A stretch of 64,000 bases of DNA. It comes from Acinetobacter equi (GTDB lineage: Bacteria > Pseudomonadota > Gammaproteobacteria > Pseudomonadales > Moraxellaceae). Location of the stretch: the NCBI RefSeq assembly GCF_001307195.1, contig NZ_CP012808.1:2170001-2234000 (forward strand), given 5' to 3'. Made by a program: the position numbers and the translations under genes. The notes beneath the pieces were generated by a model. The model had not been told where the DNA came from. It saw only the letters and a list, made by a program, of their open reading frames with translations, and did no database searches. Shown one piece after another: positions 8,537 to 17,548 of this stretch. Position 1 is the first letter of the stretch, and each line of letters starts with the position of its first letter.

Positions 8537-9403
8537 TTACCATTCAAAGTTCATACCAACGTTATAACTTGCTTTACCATTATTTGCGATTGTTGCTACC
8601 CCAGCTTTGACAGCTACATTTTCTGTAAATCTGTAACCTGAGCCAACTGCAACGGCACCTTTACTGCCGTAGCCTCCCATTGCAACTGTTGCATTAAATT
8701 TACCCACACTATATGGTTGAAATAGACCTGCCATAGCAGCAGACATAGCTAGGCCTTCCTGCATTTCCGATTTAAGCTCTCTTAAGTCACGATCTAGACG
8801 GTTTAAACTGTTACTTAATTGATCATATCCAGCACCTGAATTACTGCTTTGGAATAGGACATCTGCATAAGCATATGCATTATCAAGTGTTTCTTGTGCT
8901 TTCGTATCTGTATATGCATTAGCATTGCTTTCTGCAATTTCTACTTGAGAATTAGTATAATTATTTGCAGTTTCTACAGCAGCATCTGCTTTTTCTTGAG
9001 ATACAGTATTTAATTGACCTACATTGACAGCATCTGTGTCAGCAACACCAGTTGCAACATTATTGATATTTGAATTAGACATATTAAGTGATGAACTAAT
9101 TGTTGTACCATTTGGTGCATAAATTAAAATTTTACCGGGATCATCTCCAGTACCATTTAAACCAACACCTAAAGCAGCTCTATTTTCACCAGTAAAAACT
9201 GATGTAAAGTCTTCATATAATCCAACTCCTAATTCTCCTCGGCAGTTTGAACTAGTTTGTGTTCCGCCTGAAGTTTCCCCGATCGCTGTATTATTACCAG
9301 TACATACACTTACAGAGCCTGCTATTGAAATTGTTGAGTAGCCTAATAAAAATGATAGTGCTGAAAGTTGAAAAATCGTATTTAAACCTCTTGCTTTTTT
9401 CAT
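8537..9403 (-). CDS. Very short YadA-type trimeric autotransporter adhesin
   Basis: The 288-residue protein has an extended signal peptide (cleavage after SIAG, about residue 29), then a short head with two Cys (CTGNN and SSNCRGE) that could form a disulfide. A classic neck motif [20 protein letters not shown] lies near residues 111-130. A coiled-coil stalk rich in Ala, Asn and Tyr (AYTDTKA, AYAYADV) and [16 protein letters not shown] follows. The last about 75 residues are the YadA anchor of four beta strands ending in the aromatic FEW. Three copies would form one 12-strand barrel with a stub outside the cell. Typical adhesins of this type are hundreds to thousands of residues long. The gene is complete, with start, stop and uninterrupted anchor. 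Confidence 0.87.
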   Translation of the reverse strand: MKKARGLNTIFQLSALSFLLGYSTISIAGSVSVCTGNNTAIGETSGGTQTSSNCRGELGVGLYEDFTSVFTGENRAALGVGLNGTGDDPGKILIYAPNGTTISSSLNMSNSNINNVATGVADTDAVNVGQLNTVSQEKADAAVETANNYTNSQVEIAESNANAYTDTKAQETLDNAYAYADVLFQSSNSGAGYDQLSNSLNRLDRDLRELKSEMQEGLAMSAAMAGLFQPYSVGKFNATVAMGGYGSKGAVAVGSGYRFTENVAVKAGVATIANNGKASYNVGMNFEW

Positions 9404-10117
9404 TTTTTACATCCTGTTAAGTTATTGAGTTAGTAATTAACATGATGAATAATATTGAAAAATAGATTGTAAGTTTATTTATATTTTTGGTGAATAATCT
9501 GTTAAAAATCATAAGTTTGAAAGGTAATTTTATACATTATATTTTAATAAGGTGAAGTTGCATACAATGTTATTTAAAAGGTGAAAAATAAATAATAAAA
9601 ATAATGTGAGGAATAATTTTCAGAAGATTTTACAACAAGATAATATTCAAATTTAAAATTTATTAATCTTAAAGCGCAATTGAATTTGAGTATATTGTTA
9701 GTTAGAACAATAAATATTTTTCTAATATTATAATTTAATTAAACAAACATAATAAATTTATATCTTTATGTACGATTCACATTTAAGCACTTAAGTTTGT
9801 GTAACACCGTTATTGCTGTGTTTGTATGGTTGAATAAGTAATAGTCTATTAAGTTAAATTAAAAATTACACTTTATATACTATAAAAATATATTGTTTTG
9901 AGATAATAGAAAGACTTCATTTGTACTAATGATTTGATTATTTCTACAAATTTGTATTTTGGTAAAAAATTAAAAATGATAAGGTGATTTCATGTTGGTA
10001 TGATTTACTGTCAAACATTCCGTATAATTATATAAAAATCATGTGACTTTTGATCTTGAGATTAATAAGTTAGTGATTGAAGACAAAAAATTAAATTTTA
10101 TTAATGATGATTGAGCT
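9404..10117. other. Long AT-rich gap without a convincing gene
   Basis: This 714-base stretch lies between the divergently read adhesin (minus) and an unknown protein (plus). It contains many A/T runs and a few short frames under 40 codons without ribosome sites. I see no tRNA and no strong terminator. It presumably carries the adhesin promoter. Nothing else can be supported. Confidence 0.45.
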
Positions 10118-10702
10118 ATGTTTAATTTGATATCGGATTGGGTAACTCTAATCGCAGGAGTACTTGTTGTAATTGCTGGTTTTGCAACAATATTTGGAGT
10201 ATGGATTGTTTTTAAGACATGGAAAACATGGAAAAAGCATCAAACTTTTATTTATGAAATGGATTTATTACTTGAAGCAGAGGTTGCAATCTCAGATATT
10301 TATGCCAATGCATTTCATCGTTTTTCAAGAATCTATACTATACAAAAAAATGTTTTAAGTTCAACGGGAACAAGTACTGATAATCAACTACTTCATAAGT
10401 TGACAGAAAAAAATCAAGAACAACTTGATTTATATGAAAAATACGAAAATGATTTTTTTGAACTGAATAGAAAATATCAAACAGTGAAACAAAAACTTGA
10501 GTTTATGGGAATTGATTATATTGATGAATTTGATCCTTATGAACATGAAATGTTTGTTCAAAAGATTAAAGATGAAGTATTAATTTATGATGATTTAGTC
10601 AGTTTAGAAAATTATGCGAAAGGTGCGATGTATAAAATTGGTGAAAGAAAAAAAGAGTGTTTACAAAAAATGAAGCAATTTAGAGAGGATCTATGTTCAT
10701 AA
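10118..10702 (+). CDS. Unknown protein with one N-terminal membrane helix and a long helical domain
   Basis: I do not recognise this 194-residue protein. Residues 7-30 (WVTLIAGVLVVIAGFATIF) form a single membrane span, followed by a basic stretch KTWKTWKKHQ that would sit in the cytoplasm by the positive-inside rule. The remainder is charged and almost wholly helical, with EKNQEQLDLYEKYENDFFELNRKY and QTVKQKLEF giving strong coiled-coil character. There is no signal-peptidase site and no catalytic motif. It stands alone between two gene-poor stretches, with no operon partner. Its size and layout suggest a membrane-anchored structural or sensory accessory protein. That is only a description of shape. 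Confidence 0.6.
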   Translation: MFNLISDWVTLIAGVLVVIAGFATIFGVWIVFKTWKTWKKHQTFIYEMDLLLEAEVAISDIYANAFHRFSRIYTIQKNVLSSTGTSTDNQLLHKLTEKNQEQLDLYEKYENDFFELNRKYQTVKQKLEFMGIDYIDEFDPYEHEMFVQKIKDEVLIYDDLVSLENYAKGAMYKIGERKKECLQKMKQFREDLCS

Positions 10703-10967
10703 TTTTTATTTAAAATCTTGGTAAAAATATATTAAAAATTGACTCTATTTGCTAGGAGTGAGTAGATGAAATTCTTAGCAAATATTTAAGAGCTGATAGA
10801 TCATTTTTGAAAAAATTAATTTTTATAAAATCAATGATTTATATTTTATTTATAATTTTAAATTATTGAATAATACAATAAAAGTCTAAAAAATATTATT
10901 TAACGTGATATATTATTCTTTATGAGAATACTTTTGTGTAATATGTCAAGTGTATGAGGCAAAATGT

Positions 10968-11147
10968 ATGTTATTAAAAAAAATTGCTATAACTTTATTC
11001 TATGCAGTCATATGTATGACATGGATTATGGCTGTTGATAGTAAAAAACTAGAAGAACACTCAATGAATGCTCAAACCATTGACGTACCATCATGTAAGT
11101 TTAATGATTCGAGATTTACTGATAATGTTACTGAAGACAATGCATAA
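10968..11147 (+). CDS. Tiny membrane or secreted protein, paralogue of the one at 32648
   Basis: The ATG at 10968 has GAGG 8 bases upstream and gives a 59-residue product. Earlier GTG starts lack a site. Residues 2-24 (LLKKIAITLFYAVICMTWIM) form one hydrophobic helix, followed by VDSKKLEEHS and a polar tail of about 30 residues with one Cys. The first 33 residues align with those of the 71-residue product at 32648: both read LKxIAxxLFxAVxxMxWIxxVxxKxxExS. Tails differ. I know no family for them. A membrane-tethered small protein or an uncleaved signal anchor fits best. Confidence 0.6.
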   Translation: MLLKKIAITLFYAVICMTWIMAVDSKKLEEHSMNAQTIDVPSCKFNDSRFTDNVTEDNA

Positions 11148-11311
11148 AAGGGTAAAGATTATTTAATAAATTAAGCCTTTTCAACTCTTACAGTATTTTT
11201 GTATTTGTTCGCTAGGTTGGTGTAGAAATAATAAACTAAATATTTGAAGCTTAAAATTCACATTTTGATTTGTTATATTGAATTTATACATTTTAGTTGG
11301 TTTTTAAAACT

Positions 11312-12163
11312 ATGTTTATTGTTAAACCACGACCAAGCACAAGTCAACTGCTTGAAGATATTTTGTTGATTATAGGACAAGCAAGTGAAATTTTGCGTTT
11401 AGAGTATCAAAATTACTGTGCTGGAAAAGGGTTTATAGTTGAACATAAATCAGATAAGTCACCTGTGACACAAGCTGATTATCGTGTTAATGAATATATC
11501 ATTGAGCAATTACGTCAAATTTCAGAATTGCCTATTTTATCTGAAGAAATACAACAAACACAGGAAAAGAAATGGAATAAATTTTGGTTACTCGATCCTT
11601 TAGATGGGACTAAAGAATTTTTGCATCAACGGCCTGAGTTTACAATTAATTTAAGTATTGTTGAGAATGGTCAAACAATATTTGCTGTTTTAGCAATTCC
11701 ATGTGAATTTACAGTGTATATTGCACCTGAATCTGGGGCACCTCTAAAATATAATTATCAAAATAAAGAATGGGCAAGTTTTATTGATATTTCAGAACGA
11801 AATTCTTCTCAAGTTACTGTTGGATTGAGTCAGAGTAGTCAACAAAAGCCACAATATGAAGAATTTTTAAATAAATTAGAACAGGTTGCAAAATTTAAAA
11901 CATATAAAGCAGGAAGTGCATATAAATTTTGTATGATGCTTGAAGATAAAATTGATCTTTATCCAAGATTTCATCCAACATGTGAATGGGATACAAGCGC
12001 AGGACAATGTTTATTAGAGCGAGTTAATGGTGGATTAGTCAGTCTTAAAGGTGAGCCATTTTATTATAACCAAAGAAATACCTTTTTAAATCATGGGTTC
12101 ATTGCGTATAGAAATATAGAAATGAAGCATTTAGCATTTAATGTATTAGAACTTATGTCGTAG
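11312..12163 (+). CDS. cysQ: 3'(2'),5'-bisphosphate nucleotidase / inositol monophosphatase family (CysQ-like)
   Basis: CysQ removes the 3'-phosphate of PAP, the by-product of sulfate assimilation, and keeps PAPS levels in balance. The 283-residue protein begins at the ATG at 11312 (MFIVKPRPSTSQ); a TTG 15 bases earlier is less likely. Metal-site motifs are in the usual order: SDKSPVTQADYRVNEY near residue 48, ILSEE near 76, DPLDGTKEFLHQRPEFTINL near 95 and CEWDTSAGQCLLE near 225. DGTKEF is the CysQ form of the motif, rather than DGTxNF of inositol monophosphatases. A histidine phosphatase gene follows 61 bases downstream on the same strand. Confidence 0.85.
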   Translation: MFIVKPRPSTSQLLEDILLIIGQASEILRLEYQNYCAGKGFIVEHKSDKSPVTQADYRVNEYIIEQLRQISELPILSEEIQQTQEKKWNKFWLLDPLDGTKEFLHQRPEFTINLSIVENGQTIFAVLAIPCEFTVYIAPESGAPLKYNYQNKEWASFIDISERNSSQVTVGLSQSSQQKPQYEEFLNKLEQVAKFKTYKAGSAYKFCMMLEDKIDLYPRFHPTCEWDTSAGQCLLERVNGGLVSLKGEPFYYNQRNTFLNHGFIAYRNIEMKHLAFNVLELMS

Positions 12164-12224
12164 AAAACTAAGTGAAATACAGAGTTCATGCTATAGTGAA
12201 TTAAATTCATAAATTATTCTAATT

Positions 12225-12965
12225 ATGGCACTTAATCTGCTTCCTGATAGCATGTTAAAGGCAATGGACTTATTGCCAGATTCACGTACACCAGTGACTT
12301 TGTTTACGAGACATTCCATTCGTGAAGTTGTTGAGGGGCAAGGTTTAGCTGGTTATGACTTACACTTGACTAGTGATGGACGTGATTTAGCATATGAATG
12401 GGGAGCTTTTTTAATACAAAATACAGATCGTGTCATTGAACATTGTATTTCAAGCCCGATTCAGCGTTGTGTAGATACTGCTGCTTTAATGATTGAAGGA
12501 GCAGACCGATATGGTACTGAAAAACATACTCATTATATTGAAATTGTTGAGCAGGGGTTGCTTGTAGAGCCGGGAAGTTTTGTCCTAGATATTCAACAAG
12601 CAGGACCATATTTCCAAAAACAGGGTGCTTTAGGTTTTATTAATAGTTTTGTAAAGAATGCATTACCAGGGATGAAACACCCAATACATGGCGTTGTTGA
12701 TGTGCTAGAGCTTATTTATAATACACACCCAACACAGATGAATGGTCTTAGCTTGGCAGTGAGTCATGATACGATTATCGTTGCAATTTTAGCAATTATC
12801 TCAGGACAAAATACTGTAAATAAAGAAGACTGGCCACAGATGATGGAAGGACTCTTTGTATGGTTTGAAGGAGATGTATTTTCTGAATCAAAATTAAAAT
12901 GGATTTGGAGAGGAAAAAAGAATGAACTTTCCATACGAGATTTTCAAAAAAGAGAATATCTATAA
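12225..12965 (+). CDS. Histidine phosphatase superfamily protein
   Basis: The 246-residue product has the branch hallmark RHSIRE near residue 29 (RH with the phosphohistidine), the pairing Arg in SSPIQRCVDTAALMI near residue 80, and the second catalytic His in SHDTIIVAIL near residue 181. The RHxxRE and SHD forms are closer to the acid phosphatase branch than to phosphoglycerate mutase (RHG). No signal peptide is seen, so a cytoplasmic small-molecule phosphatase is likely. It follows the cysQ-like gene on the same strand by 61 bases and may be cotranscribed with it. Substrate unknown. Confidence 0.75.
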   Translation: MALNLLPDSMLKAMDLLPDSRTPVTLFTRHSIREVVEGQGLAGYDLHLTSDGRDLAYEWGAFLIQNTDRVIEHCISSPIQRCVDTAALMIEGADRYGTEKHTHYIEIVEQGLLVEPGSFVLDIQQAGPYFQKQGALGFINSFVKNALPGMKHPIHGVVDVLELIYNTHPTQMNGLSLAVSHDTIIVAILAIISGQNTVNKEDWPQMMEGLFVWFEGDVFSESKLKWIWRGKKNELSIRDFQKREYL

Positions 12966-12989
12966 AAAGTTCATTATTATAGTCTAAAA

Positions 12990-13430
12990 TTAAATTTTTG
13001 CTTTAGTTCGATTTTTAAAATCTAATAAATTTATACTAAGACCATCATCATTTAAAGGCCAAATACTTGTATTAACTGGTACACTTTGTTGGTGAATTCT
13101 ACTGTACTTATCTGCAGCAATTAGCGTTGCAATTTCATGTTCAGGTATGGTGTATGCTTCAACAATTTCTTTAGGGTATCCTGTTCGAGAGTAGAATACT
13201 TCCTCGTTTTCGCCATGATGTAGTGCCATAATTTTTTCTACAGCAGGTAAATAAACACCATAAGCTAACCAAGCATCTACACCTTGAGAAGCTTGAATTT
13301 CAGCAGTGCCTTTCATATTTGAAATAATGCGACCTAAAATATCTTTTTCACCTTTGGATGAAAAATATTCTATATATTGATTTTCGGCATCTTGAAATTT
13401 ATCTAGGCTTGGTAAAAATTTATTGATCAT
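12990..13430 (-). CDS. Unknown soluble protein
   Basis: The 146-residue minus-strand frame starts with MINKFLPSLDKFQDAENQYIEYF and ends with a basic NRTKAKI tail. I do not recognise a domain. It is predicted to be mostly helical in the first 90 residues, with no signal peptide or membrane span. The ATG has AAAAGAT just upstream, a weak ribosome site. It converges on the histidine phosphatase gene with 24 bases between the two stops and lies downstream of rpsT, separated from it by a hairpin. It is coding-like because it is uninterrupted and has normal composition for the window. Confidence 0.6.
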   Translation of the reverse strand: MINKFLPSLDKFQDAENQYIEYFSSKGEKDILGRIISNMKGTAEIQASQGVDAWLAYGVYLPAVEKIMALHHGENEEVFYSRTGYPKEIVEAYTIPEHEIATLIAADKYSRIHQQSVPVNTSIWPLNDDGLSINLLDFKNRTKAKI

Positions 13431-13542
13431 CTTTTTATTCCAAATTATAGAAATGAATTAAATGTAAAATACCATAAAAATAATAGGGAATTGACTAAAA
13501 AAGATTAAATAAAATTATTCTATTTGTTAAATGAATAGGTAT

Positions 13543-13569
13543 AAAAAAAGCCCATAAAGGGCTTTTTTT
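13543..13569 (-). terminator. rpsT terminator
   Basis: AAAAAAAGCCC, a 5-base loop and GGGCTTTTTTT form a short GC stem with U-tracts on both strands. It sits 12 bases after the rpsT stop on the minus strand. Confidence 0.85.
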
Positions 13570-13580
13570 ATTGCAACAAA

Positions 13581-13847
13581 TTAGTTAGCTAATGCTTTAA
13601 CTTGTGCGTTTAAACGGCTCTTATGACGAGCAGCTTTGTTTTTATGGATGATGCCTTTATCAGCCATACGATCGATTACAGGTACAGCAGTTTTGTACGC
13701 TTCAGATGCAACAGCATAGTCGCCTGCAGCGATAGCAGCGATAGTACGTTTGATATAAGTACGAACCATAGAACGTAAGCTTGCGTTGTGTTTACGTGCT
13801 TTAACGTTTTGACGAGCACGTTTTTTAGCTTGAGCAGAGTTTGCCAC
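13581..13847 (-). CDS. rpsT: Small ribosomal subunit protein S20
   Basis: S20 binds the 5' domain of 16S rRNA during early 30S assembly. The 88-residue basic protein [25 protein letters not shown]..., ending in AQVKALAN, matches S20 along its length. The start codon is GTG at 13847, preceded at 7 bases by a perfect AAGGAG. E. coli rpsT uses UUG, and its weak start takes part in autoregulation, so the non-ATG start here may serve the same purpose (inference). It is a single-gene unit with its own promoter and terminator. Confidence 0.96.
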   Translation of the reverse strand: MANSAQAKKRARQNVKARKHNASLRSMVRTYIKRTIAAIAAGDYAVASEAYKTAVPVIDRMADKGIIHKNKAARHKSRLNAQVKALAN

Positions 13848-13946
13848 TCGTGCACTCCTTGAATTAGATTGGTCTGGGCGGGCTGCAATTACATCTGAAA
13901 ACCAACATCAGAAGAACTTATAAACCAGCCCGTAAACAAGTGGCAT

Positions 13947-13975
13947 ATTGTGATTAATCTAAGCCATGAAGTCAA
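13947..13975 (-). promoter_or_regulatory. Candidate rpsT promoter
   Basis: Read on the minus strand, TTGACT (13970-13975) is followed after 17 bases by CACAAT (13947-13952). This gives a sigma70-type promoter with a leader of about 90 bases before the rpsT GTG. The leader has G/C-rich blocks that could fold, as expected for an autoregulated ribosomal protein mRNA. Confidence 0.5.
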
Positions 13976-14064
13976 GTCTTGACATGCTTTGACAACATTT
14001 TAGATGCAGAAAAATTCTAAAGAAAACGTTAGATTAGTATATAACGTACGAGAATGGTTAAAAA

Positions 14065-14733
14065 ATGACTAAATCAATTAAAAATGTCATCGTCATTGGT
14101 GCAACAGGTTTGGTGGGATTAGAACTACTTAAACAGTTAAATGAATTGGAAAGTTGTGAAAAAATTACGGCTATAGTGAGACATGAAAATTTAGCATTAC
14201 AATATTTAAATAAAGTGCAACAATATGTGCTGGATGATTTTTTACTTTTAAATGATCAAGATGTCGCTGGTTTTGATCATGCATTTAGTTGTTTGGGAAC
14301 AACTTTAAAGAAAGCAGGATCTAAAGAAAAATTCTATCATACAGATTTTGAAATCAATGCTCATTTTGCTGATTTATTAGAACTAAAGGATACTCACTTT
14401 ATTTTGGTAAGTAGTATAGGTGCTGATCCGCAATCAAAATTTTTTTACAATCGTGTAAAAGGTGAGTTAGAACAGCATATTTTACAATTGTGCTTATACA
14501 AAACGTCAATTATTAGACCATCTTTACTTTTAGGTCAGCGTGCTGAAAAAAGATTGTTAGAAGATGCTACGCAGAAAATTTATGAACTCTTTTCAAGCTA
14601 TATTCCAAGAACATTTAAATATAAACCAGTAACAGCACAGCAAGTTGCAAGTATGCTACTTCATGTAGCTCAGAAGCAATCAGAAACTATACGATTTTAT
14701 GAAAGCACAGAAATAGTTAATAGGGTGGAGTGA
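14065..14733 (+). CDS. NAD(P)-binding Rossmann protein, HTATIP2/atypical SDR-like
   Basis: The 222-residue protein opens with a dinucleotide-binding signature VIVIGATGLVGLELLKQL. It continues with AFSCLGTTLKKAGSKEKFYHTDFEIN, the motif LVSSIGADPQSKFFYNRVKGELE (Ser and a YxxxK-type pair) and IIRPSLLLGQRAEKRLLE. This order is that of the HTATIP2/TIP30-like atypical short-chain dehydrogenases, which bacterial genomes often carry as oxidoreductases of unknown substrate. No signal peptide is present. It is transcribed alone between rpsT (divergent) and rraA (same strand, 138 bases later). Confidence 0.78.
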   Translation: MTKSIKNVIVIGATGLVGLELLKQLNELESCEKITAIVRHENLALQYLNKVQQYVLDDFLLLNDQDVAGFDHAFSCLGTTLKKAGSKEKFYHTDFEINAHFADLLELKDTHFILVSSIGADPQSKFFYNRVKGELEQHILQLCLYKTSIIRPSLLLGQRAEKRLLEDATQKIYELFSSYIPRTFKYKPVTAQQVASMLLHVAQKQSETIRFYESTEIVNRVE

Positions 14734-14871
14734 ATTGATTTTCGTCATAAATTGTTGATATATAATCTTTAATTTAGTTAATACAATAGTCGAAGTCTAG
14801 TCGGAATTTTATTAGAAATATCTTAGATTATGCTAGTTTATGAGCACTCAAAAGTTAAATAGGGAAATAAG

Positions 14872-15378
14872 ATGTCATCGATATTTGTGACATGTGATTT
14901 GCTTGATAATTATCCTGATTTGGATATACAAGTTCTGATTCCATCATTAGATGGTAAATTTTTTCAGAGTTATGGTGGTCGAAAAAGCTTTTATGGACAA
15001 ATTGTAACTGTAAAATGTTTTGAAGATAACTCTAGAGTAAAAGAACTATTGGCAACAGACGGTACGGGTAAAGTATTGGTCGTTGATGGTGGTGCTTCAA
15101 TGCGTTGTGCGTTGATGGGAGATATGATTGCCGAATCTGCTGTAAAAAATCATTGGAATGGTGTGATTATTTATGGTTGTGTACGTGATGTTGATGCAAT
15201 CGCACAACTGGATTTAGGTGTACATGCTTTAGCTGCTATTCCTCAAAAAAGTAATCGTAAAGATATGGGCGAAGTCGATATTCCGCTTTATTTTGGCTCT
15301 GTTACATTTAAAGCAAATGATTATGTATACGCTGACAATAATGGAATTATTGTGTCACAACAGAAATTGATTGATTGA
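14872..15378 (+). CDS. rraA: Regulator of ribonuclease E activity A (RraA family)
   Basis: RraA is a trimeric protein that binds RNase E and restrains mRNA decay; some family members are instead oxaloacetate decarboxylase/HMG aldolases. The 168-residue length and the motifs [45 protein letters not shown] and a late DNNGIIVSQ fit RraA. The [11 protein letters not shown] segment corresponds to the shared catalytic/ligand pocket. An AGGGA ribosome site precedes the ATG. It is followed at 15391 by a strong terminator and converges on the HIT gene. Confidence 0.88.
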   Translation: MSSIFVTCDLLDNYPDLDIQVLIPSLDGKFFQSYGGRKSFYGQIVTVKCFEDNSRVKELLATDGTGKVLVVDGGASMRCALMGDMIAESAVKNHWNGVIIYGCVRDVDAIAQLDLGVHALAAIPQKSNRKDMGEVDIPLYFGSVTFKANDYVYADNNGIIVSQQKLID

Positions 15379-15390
15379 CTGTTTAAATAT

Positions 15391-15415
15391 AAAAAGGAGC
15401 CGAAGCTCCTTTTTT
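15391..15415. terminator. Bidirectional terminator between rraA and the HIT gene
   Basis: AAAAAGGAGC, a CGAA tetraloop and GCTCCTTTTT form a perfect stem with U-tracts on both strands, placed between two convergent genes. Confidence 0.9.
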
Positions 15416-15420
15416 CTAGT

Positions 15421-15834
15421 TTAAAGTGCTGCTTTAATTTTTTCAGCCAACGCTTTAATTTTTTCTTGATCACCCATTTGTACTGCATGCTTGCCTAAAT
15501 CATGAACTGAACTAGGAATTAAATGGAAATGTACATGTGGAACAGTTTGACCTGCAGCTGCACCAGAGAGTTGCATTAAAACGATACCTTTCGCATCTAA
15601 AGCTTTTTCAATAGCTTTTGCAACTTTTTGTACAATTTGAATTGTATATGTAGCCGCTTTAGGATCTAAATCCATTAACGTTTCAGCAGGTGATTTAGGA
15701 ATAACTAAAGTATGGCCATCTGCTTGAGGCATAATATCCATAAAAGCAAGCACTTGATCATCTTCATAAACTTTAATTGCTGGTAACTCTCCACGAAGAA
15801 TTTTTGCAAAAATGTTTTGATCATCGTAAGCCAT
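15421..15834 (-). CDS. HIT family nucleotide hydrolase (HinT-like)
   Basis: The 137-residue protein contains the histidine triad HVHFHLIP near residue 99 and an N-terminal FAKILRGELPAIKVYEDDQVLAFMDIMPQ block, which is the HinT pattern. HinT-type proteins hydrolyse purine nucleoside phosphoramidates and aminoacyl-adenylates. The triad is complete, so activity is expected. AAGGAG lies just upstream of the ATG on the minus strand. A small secreted protein gene lies upstream on the same strand and could be cotranscribed. Confidence 0.88.
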   Translation of the reverse strand: MAYDDQNIFAKILRGELPAIKVYEDDQVLAFMDIMPQADGHTLVIPKSPAETLMDLDPKAATYTIQIVQKVAKAIEKALDAKGIVLMQLSGAAAGQTVPHVHFHLIPSSVHDLGKHAVQMGDQEKIKALAEKIKAAL

Positions 15835-15868
15835 GATTACTCCTTTTCGTTGTGTAACAGAATCTCTG

Positions 15869-16138
15869 TTATTTACATTGCAGTTCTTTTTGACGAGCTT
15901 TGATTTGCTCTAAACGAGCTTGTTCAGCATCAGAAAATTTGGGCTTAGTGGTATAGCAATCTGAATTATTATTGAAACGCGCTTTTGTATCAGGATCTTT
16001 AAAACAGAAACCTTTGGCCGCATAAATAACATCTGAATCTTGTTTAAGCTTTTTACATTCTGCTTCCGAGGCAAATGCACTATTCAATCCAATTATTGTT
16101 AAGCAACAAGTCAGCATAATGCTTGTAAGTTTATTCAT
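15869..16138 (-). CDS. Small secreted YARHG-like protein
   Basis: I use the ATG at 16138 (MNKLTSIMLTCCLTIIGLNSAFAS), which has GAGGG 7 bases upstream and starts a clear signal peptide cut after AFA. The mature part of about 66 residues has four Cys. It contains VIYAAKGFCFKDPDTKARFN followed by a Cys-Tyr pair, which resembles the YARHG domain (usual pattern IYARHGxxFxxxxLxxYFxxxxWY). YARHG proteins are extracellular or periplasmic and of poorly known function. The Cys pattern suggests one or two disulfides in the periplasm. It lies between an oxidoreductase and the HIT gene on the same strand. Confidence 0.62.
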   Translation of the reverse strand: MNKLTSIMLTCCLTIIGLNSAFASEAECKKLKQDSDVIYAAKGFCFKDPDTKARFNNNSDCYTTKPKFSDAEQARLEQIKARQKELQCK

Positions 16139-16216
16139 CAATTTACCCTCGATGTTTATTTGTTTAGACATGCCCATCAGTGGGGTATACATTCTGCAGG
16201 TTATTCTGAGATATGC

Positions 16217-17089
16217 CTAATTAAGTGTAATCTTACTCCAAGACTCATACAATTTAATAGCACTAGAAAAATCATTTTCACCTTCTGATGCTAAATTGGC
16301 TGCTTGAATTAAGTTTTGCGCTAAGGATAATACAGGCGAGGGTAGTTTTGCTTCACGAGCCAAATCAATTGCTATACCTGCATCTTTAGCAAGTAGGGGT
16401 AGAGCAAAAGTAAGAGGAAAAGAACGATTTAAAACGCGTTGGGCAAAAACATTTTCTGTTACGCCACTTTTACCGCTAGATGCATTAATACATTCTAAGG
16501 CTTCATTTAAATCGACACCATGAGCTTTTAGTGTGGTAAAACCTTCTGCAACAGTCCATAGGTTAACTGCAAGTAACATATTATTAATCGCTTTAACTGC
16601 AAACCCTGCACCAGATTCACCGACATGTTTAACAAGAGAACCAAAAGTTTGTAGTGCAGGTAATGCACGTTCAAATGCAAATTTATCACCACCAATCATA
16701 ACGGTTAAGGTACCATTTTCTGCACCAATTGTTTGTCCGCTAACAGGAGCATCTAAAAAATCTACACCAATATCTTTAAGTTGTTGAGTAAGTTTTTTTG
16801 CTGACTCTGGTACGCCGCTAGTGCAATCTACCCAAATGCTACCTTCTTTTAATTGCTGTGAGTTAATAATAGTTTCAACTTCATGGCTTGTGGGTAAACA
16901 AGAAAAAATAATATCGGCTTGTACTGCAATACTTAAATCAACTGCTTTTGTACCAAAAGATTGTTCATGTTTCTTAGCTTTTTCAAAGTTTCTATTCCAT
17001 ACATAAACTGTCTCAAACTTTTTTGTTAAGTGAGCAGCCATTCGATAACCCATAGCCCCTAATCCAATAAAAGCAACTGTTTGAGTCAT
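16217..17089 (-). CDS. Beta-hydroxyacid dehydrogenase family oxidoreductase
   Basis: The 290-residue protein belongs to the 3-hydroxyisobutyrate / 2-hydroxy-3-oxopropionate (tartronate semialdehyde) reductase family. Seen motifs are the cofactor fold FIGLGAMGYRMAAHL, the substrate-site DAPVSGQTIGAENGTLTVM near residue 117, and the catalytic Lys in GESGAGFAVKAINNMLLA near residue 170. An Arg in VWNRNFEKAK after beta strand 2 suggests NADP preference. Neighbours do not belong to valine or glyoxylate metabolism, so the substrate is left open. It is probably transcribed alone, with the YARHG-like gene 25 bases past its stop perhaps following. Confidence 0.82.
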   Translation of the reverse strand: MTQTVAFIGLGAMGYRMAAHLTKKFETVYVWNRNFEKAKKHEQSFGTKAVDLSIAVQADIIFSCLPTSHEVETIINSQQLKEGSIWVDCTSGVPESAKKLTQQLKDIGVDFLDAPVSGQTIGAENGTLTVMIGGDKFAFERALPALQTFGSLVKHVGESGAGFAVKAINNMLLAVNLWTVAEGFTTLKAHGVDLNEALECINASSGKSGVTENVFAQRVLNRSFPLTFALPLLAKDAGIAIDLAREAKLPSPVLSLAQNLIQAANLASEGENDFSSAIKLYESWSKITLN

Positions 17090-17548
17090 TGTCTTGTCCT
17101 ATTTTTGATGTTTCTTTATTTCCAATTTAACTTTTCTAAAATACATACTCAAATTGATTAGATCAAAATAATGGTTTTAAAGAAATAGTTAAAATATATT
17201 TGGTGATTTAGCTTAAAGATTGTGATGGTGTCATAGAATCATAATCTCTATATCAACAGAATGTTATATACAATTTGAAAAAGGAAATAAAGGTCTATAA
17301 ATAGTTTTAAAAATTATATGTCTATGACTAGATTAGATAAAAAAAATAACATTTCAAATAATATTTTAGGCTATGATGGCTAAACATAAAATGTGTTAAA
17401 AATTATGCAATTTTTTACTAAAAGGAAGTGGTTTAAAAGAATATTACTTTATCGTTTCATTAATGAAACATTCTGTTTTATGGGTAATCTTTTTTTTAAA
17501 AGTACGTCCATTATACTCGCTAAACAATTGAATACAGGGCATTATAAT
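17090..17548. other. Divergent intergenic region upstream of the YceI gene
   Basis: This 459-base stretch lies between the oxidoreductase (minus) and yceI (plus). An in-frame extension of yceI to 17393 exists but has no signal-peptide logic and no ribosome site. I see AT-rich promoter-like sequence but no specific operator or RNA gene. Confidence 0.4.

Noticed and set aside
13676..13888. 70-codon frame antisense-shifted over rpsT
   Set aside because: It is another frame of rpsT itself, which is clearly the coding one.
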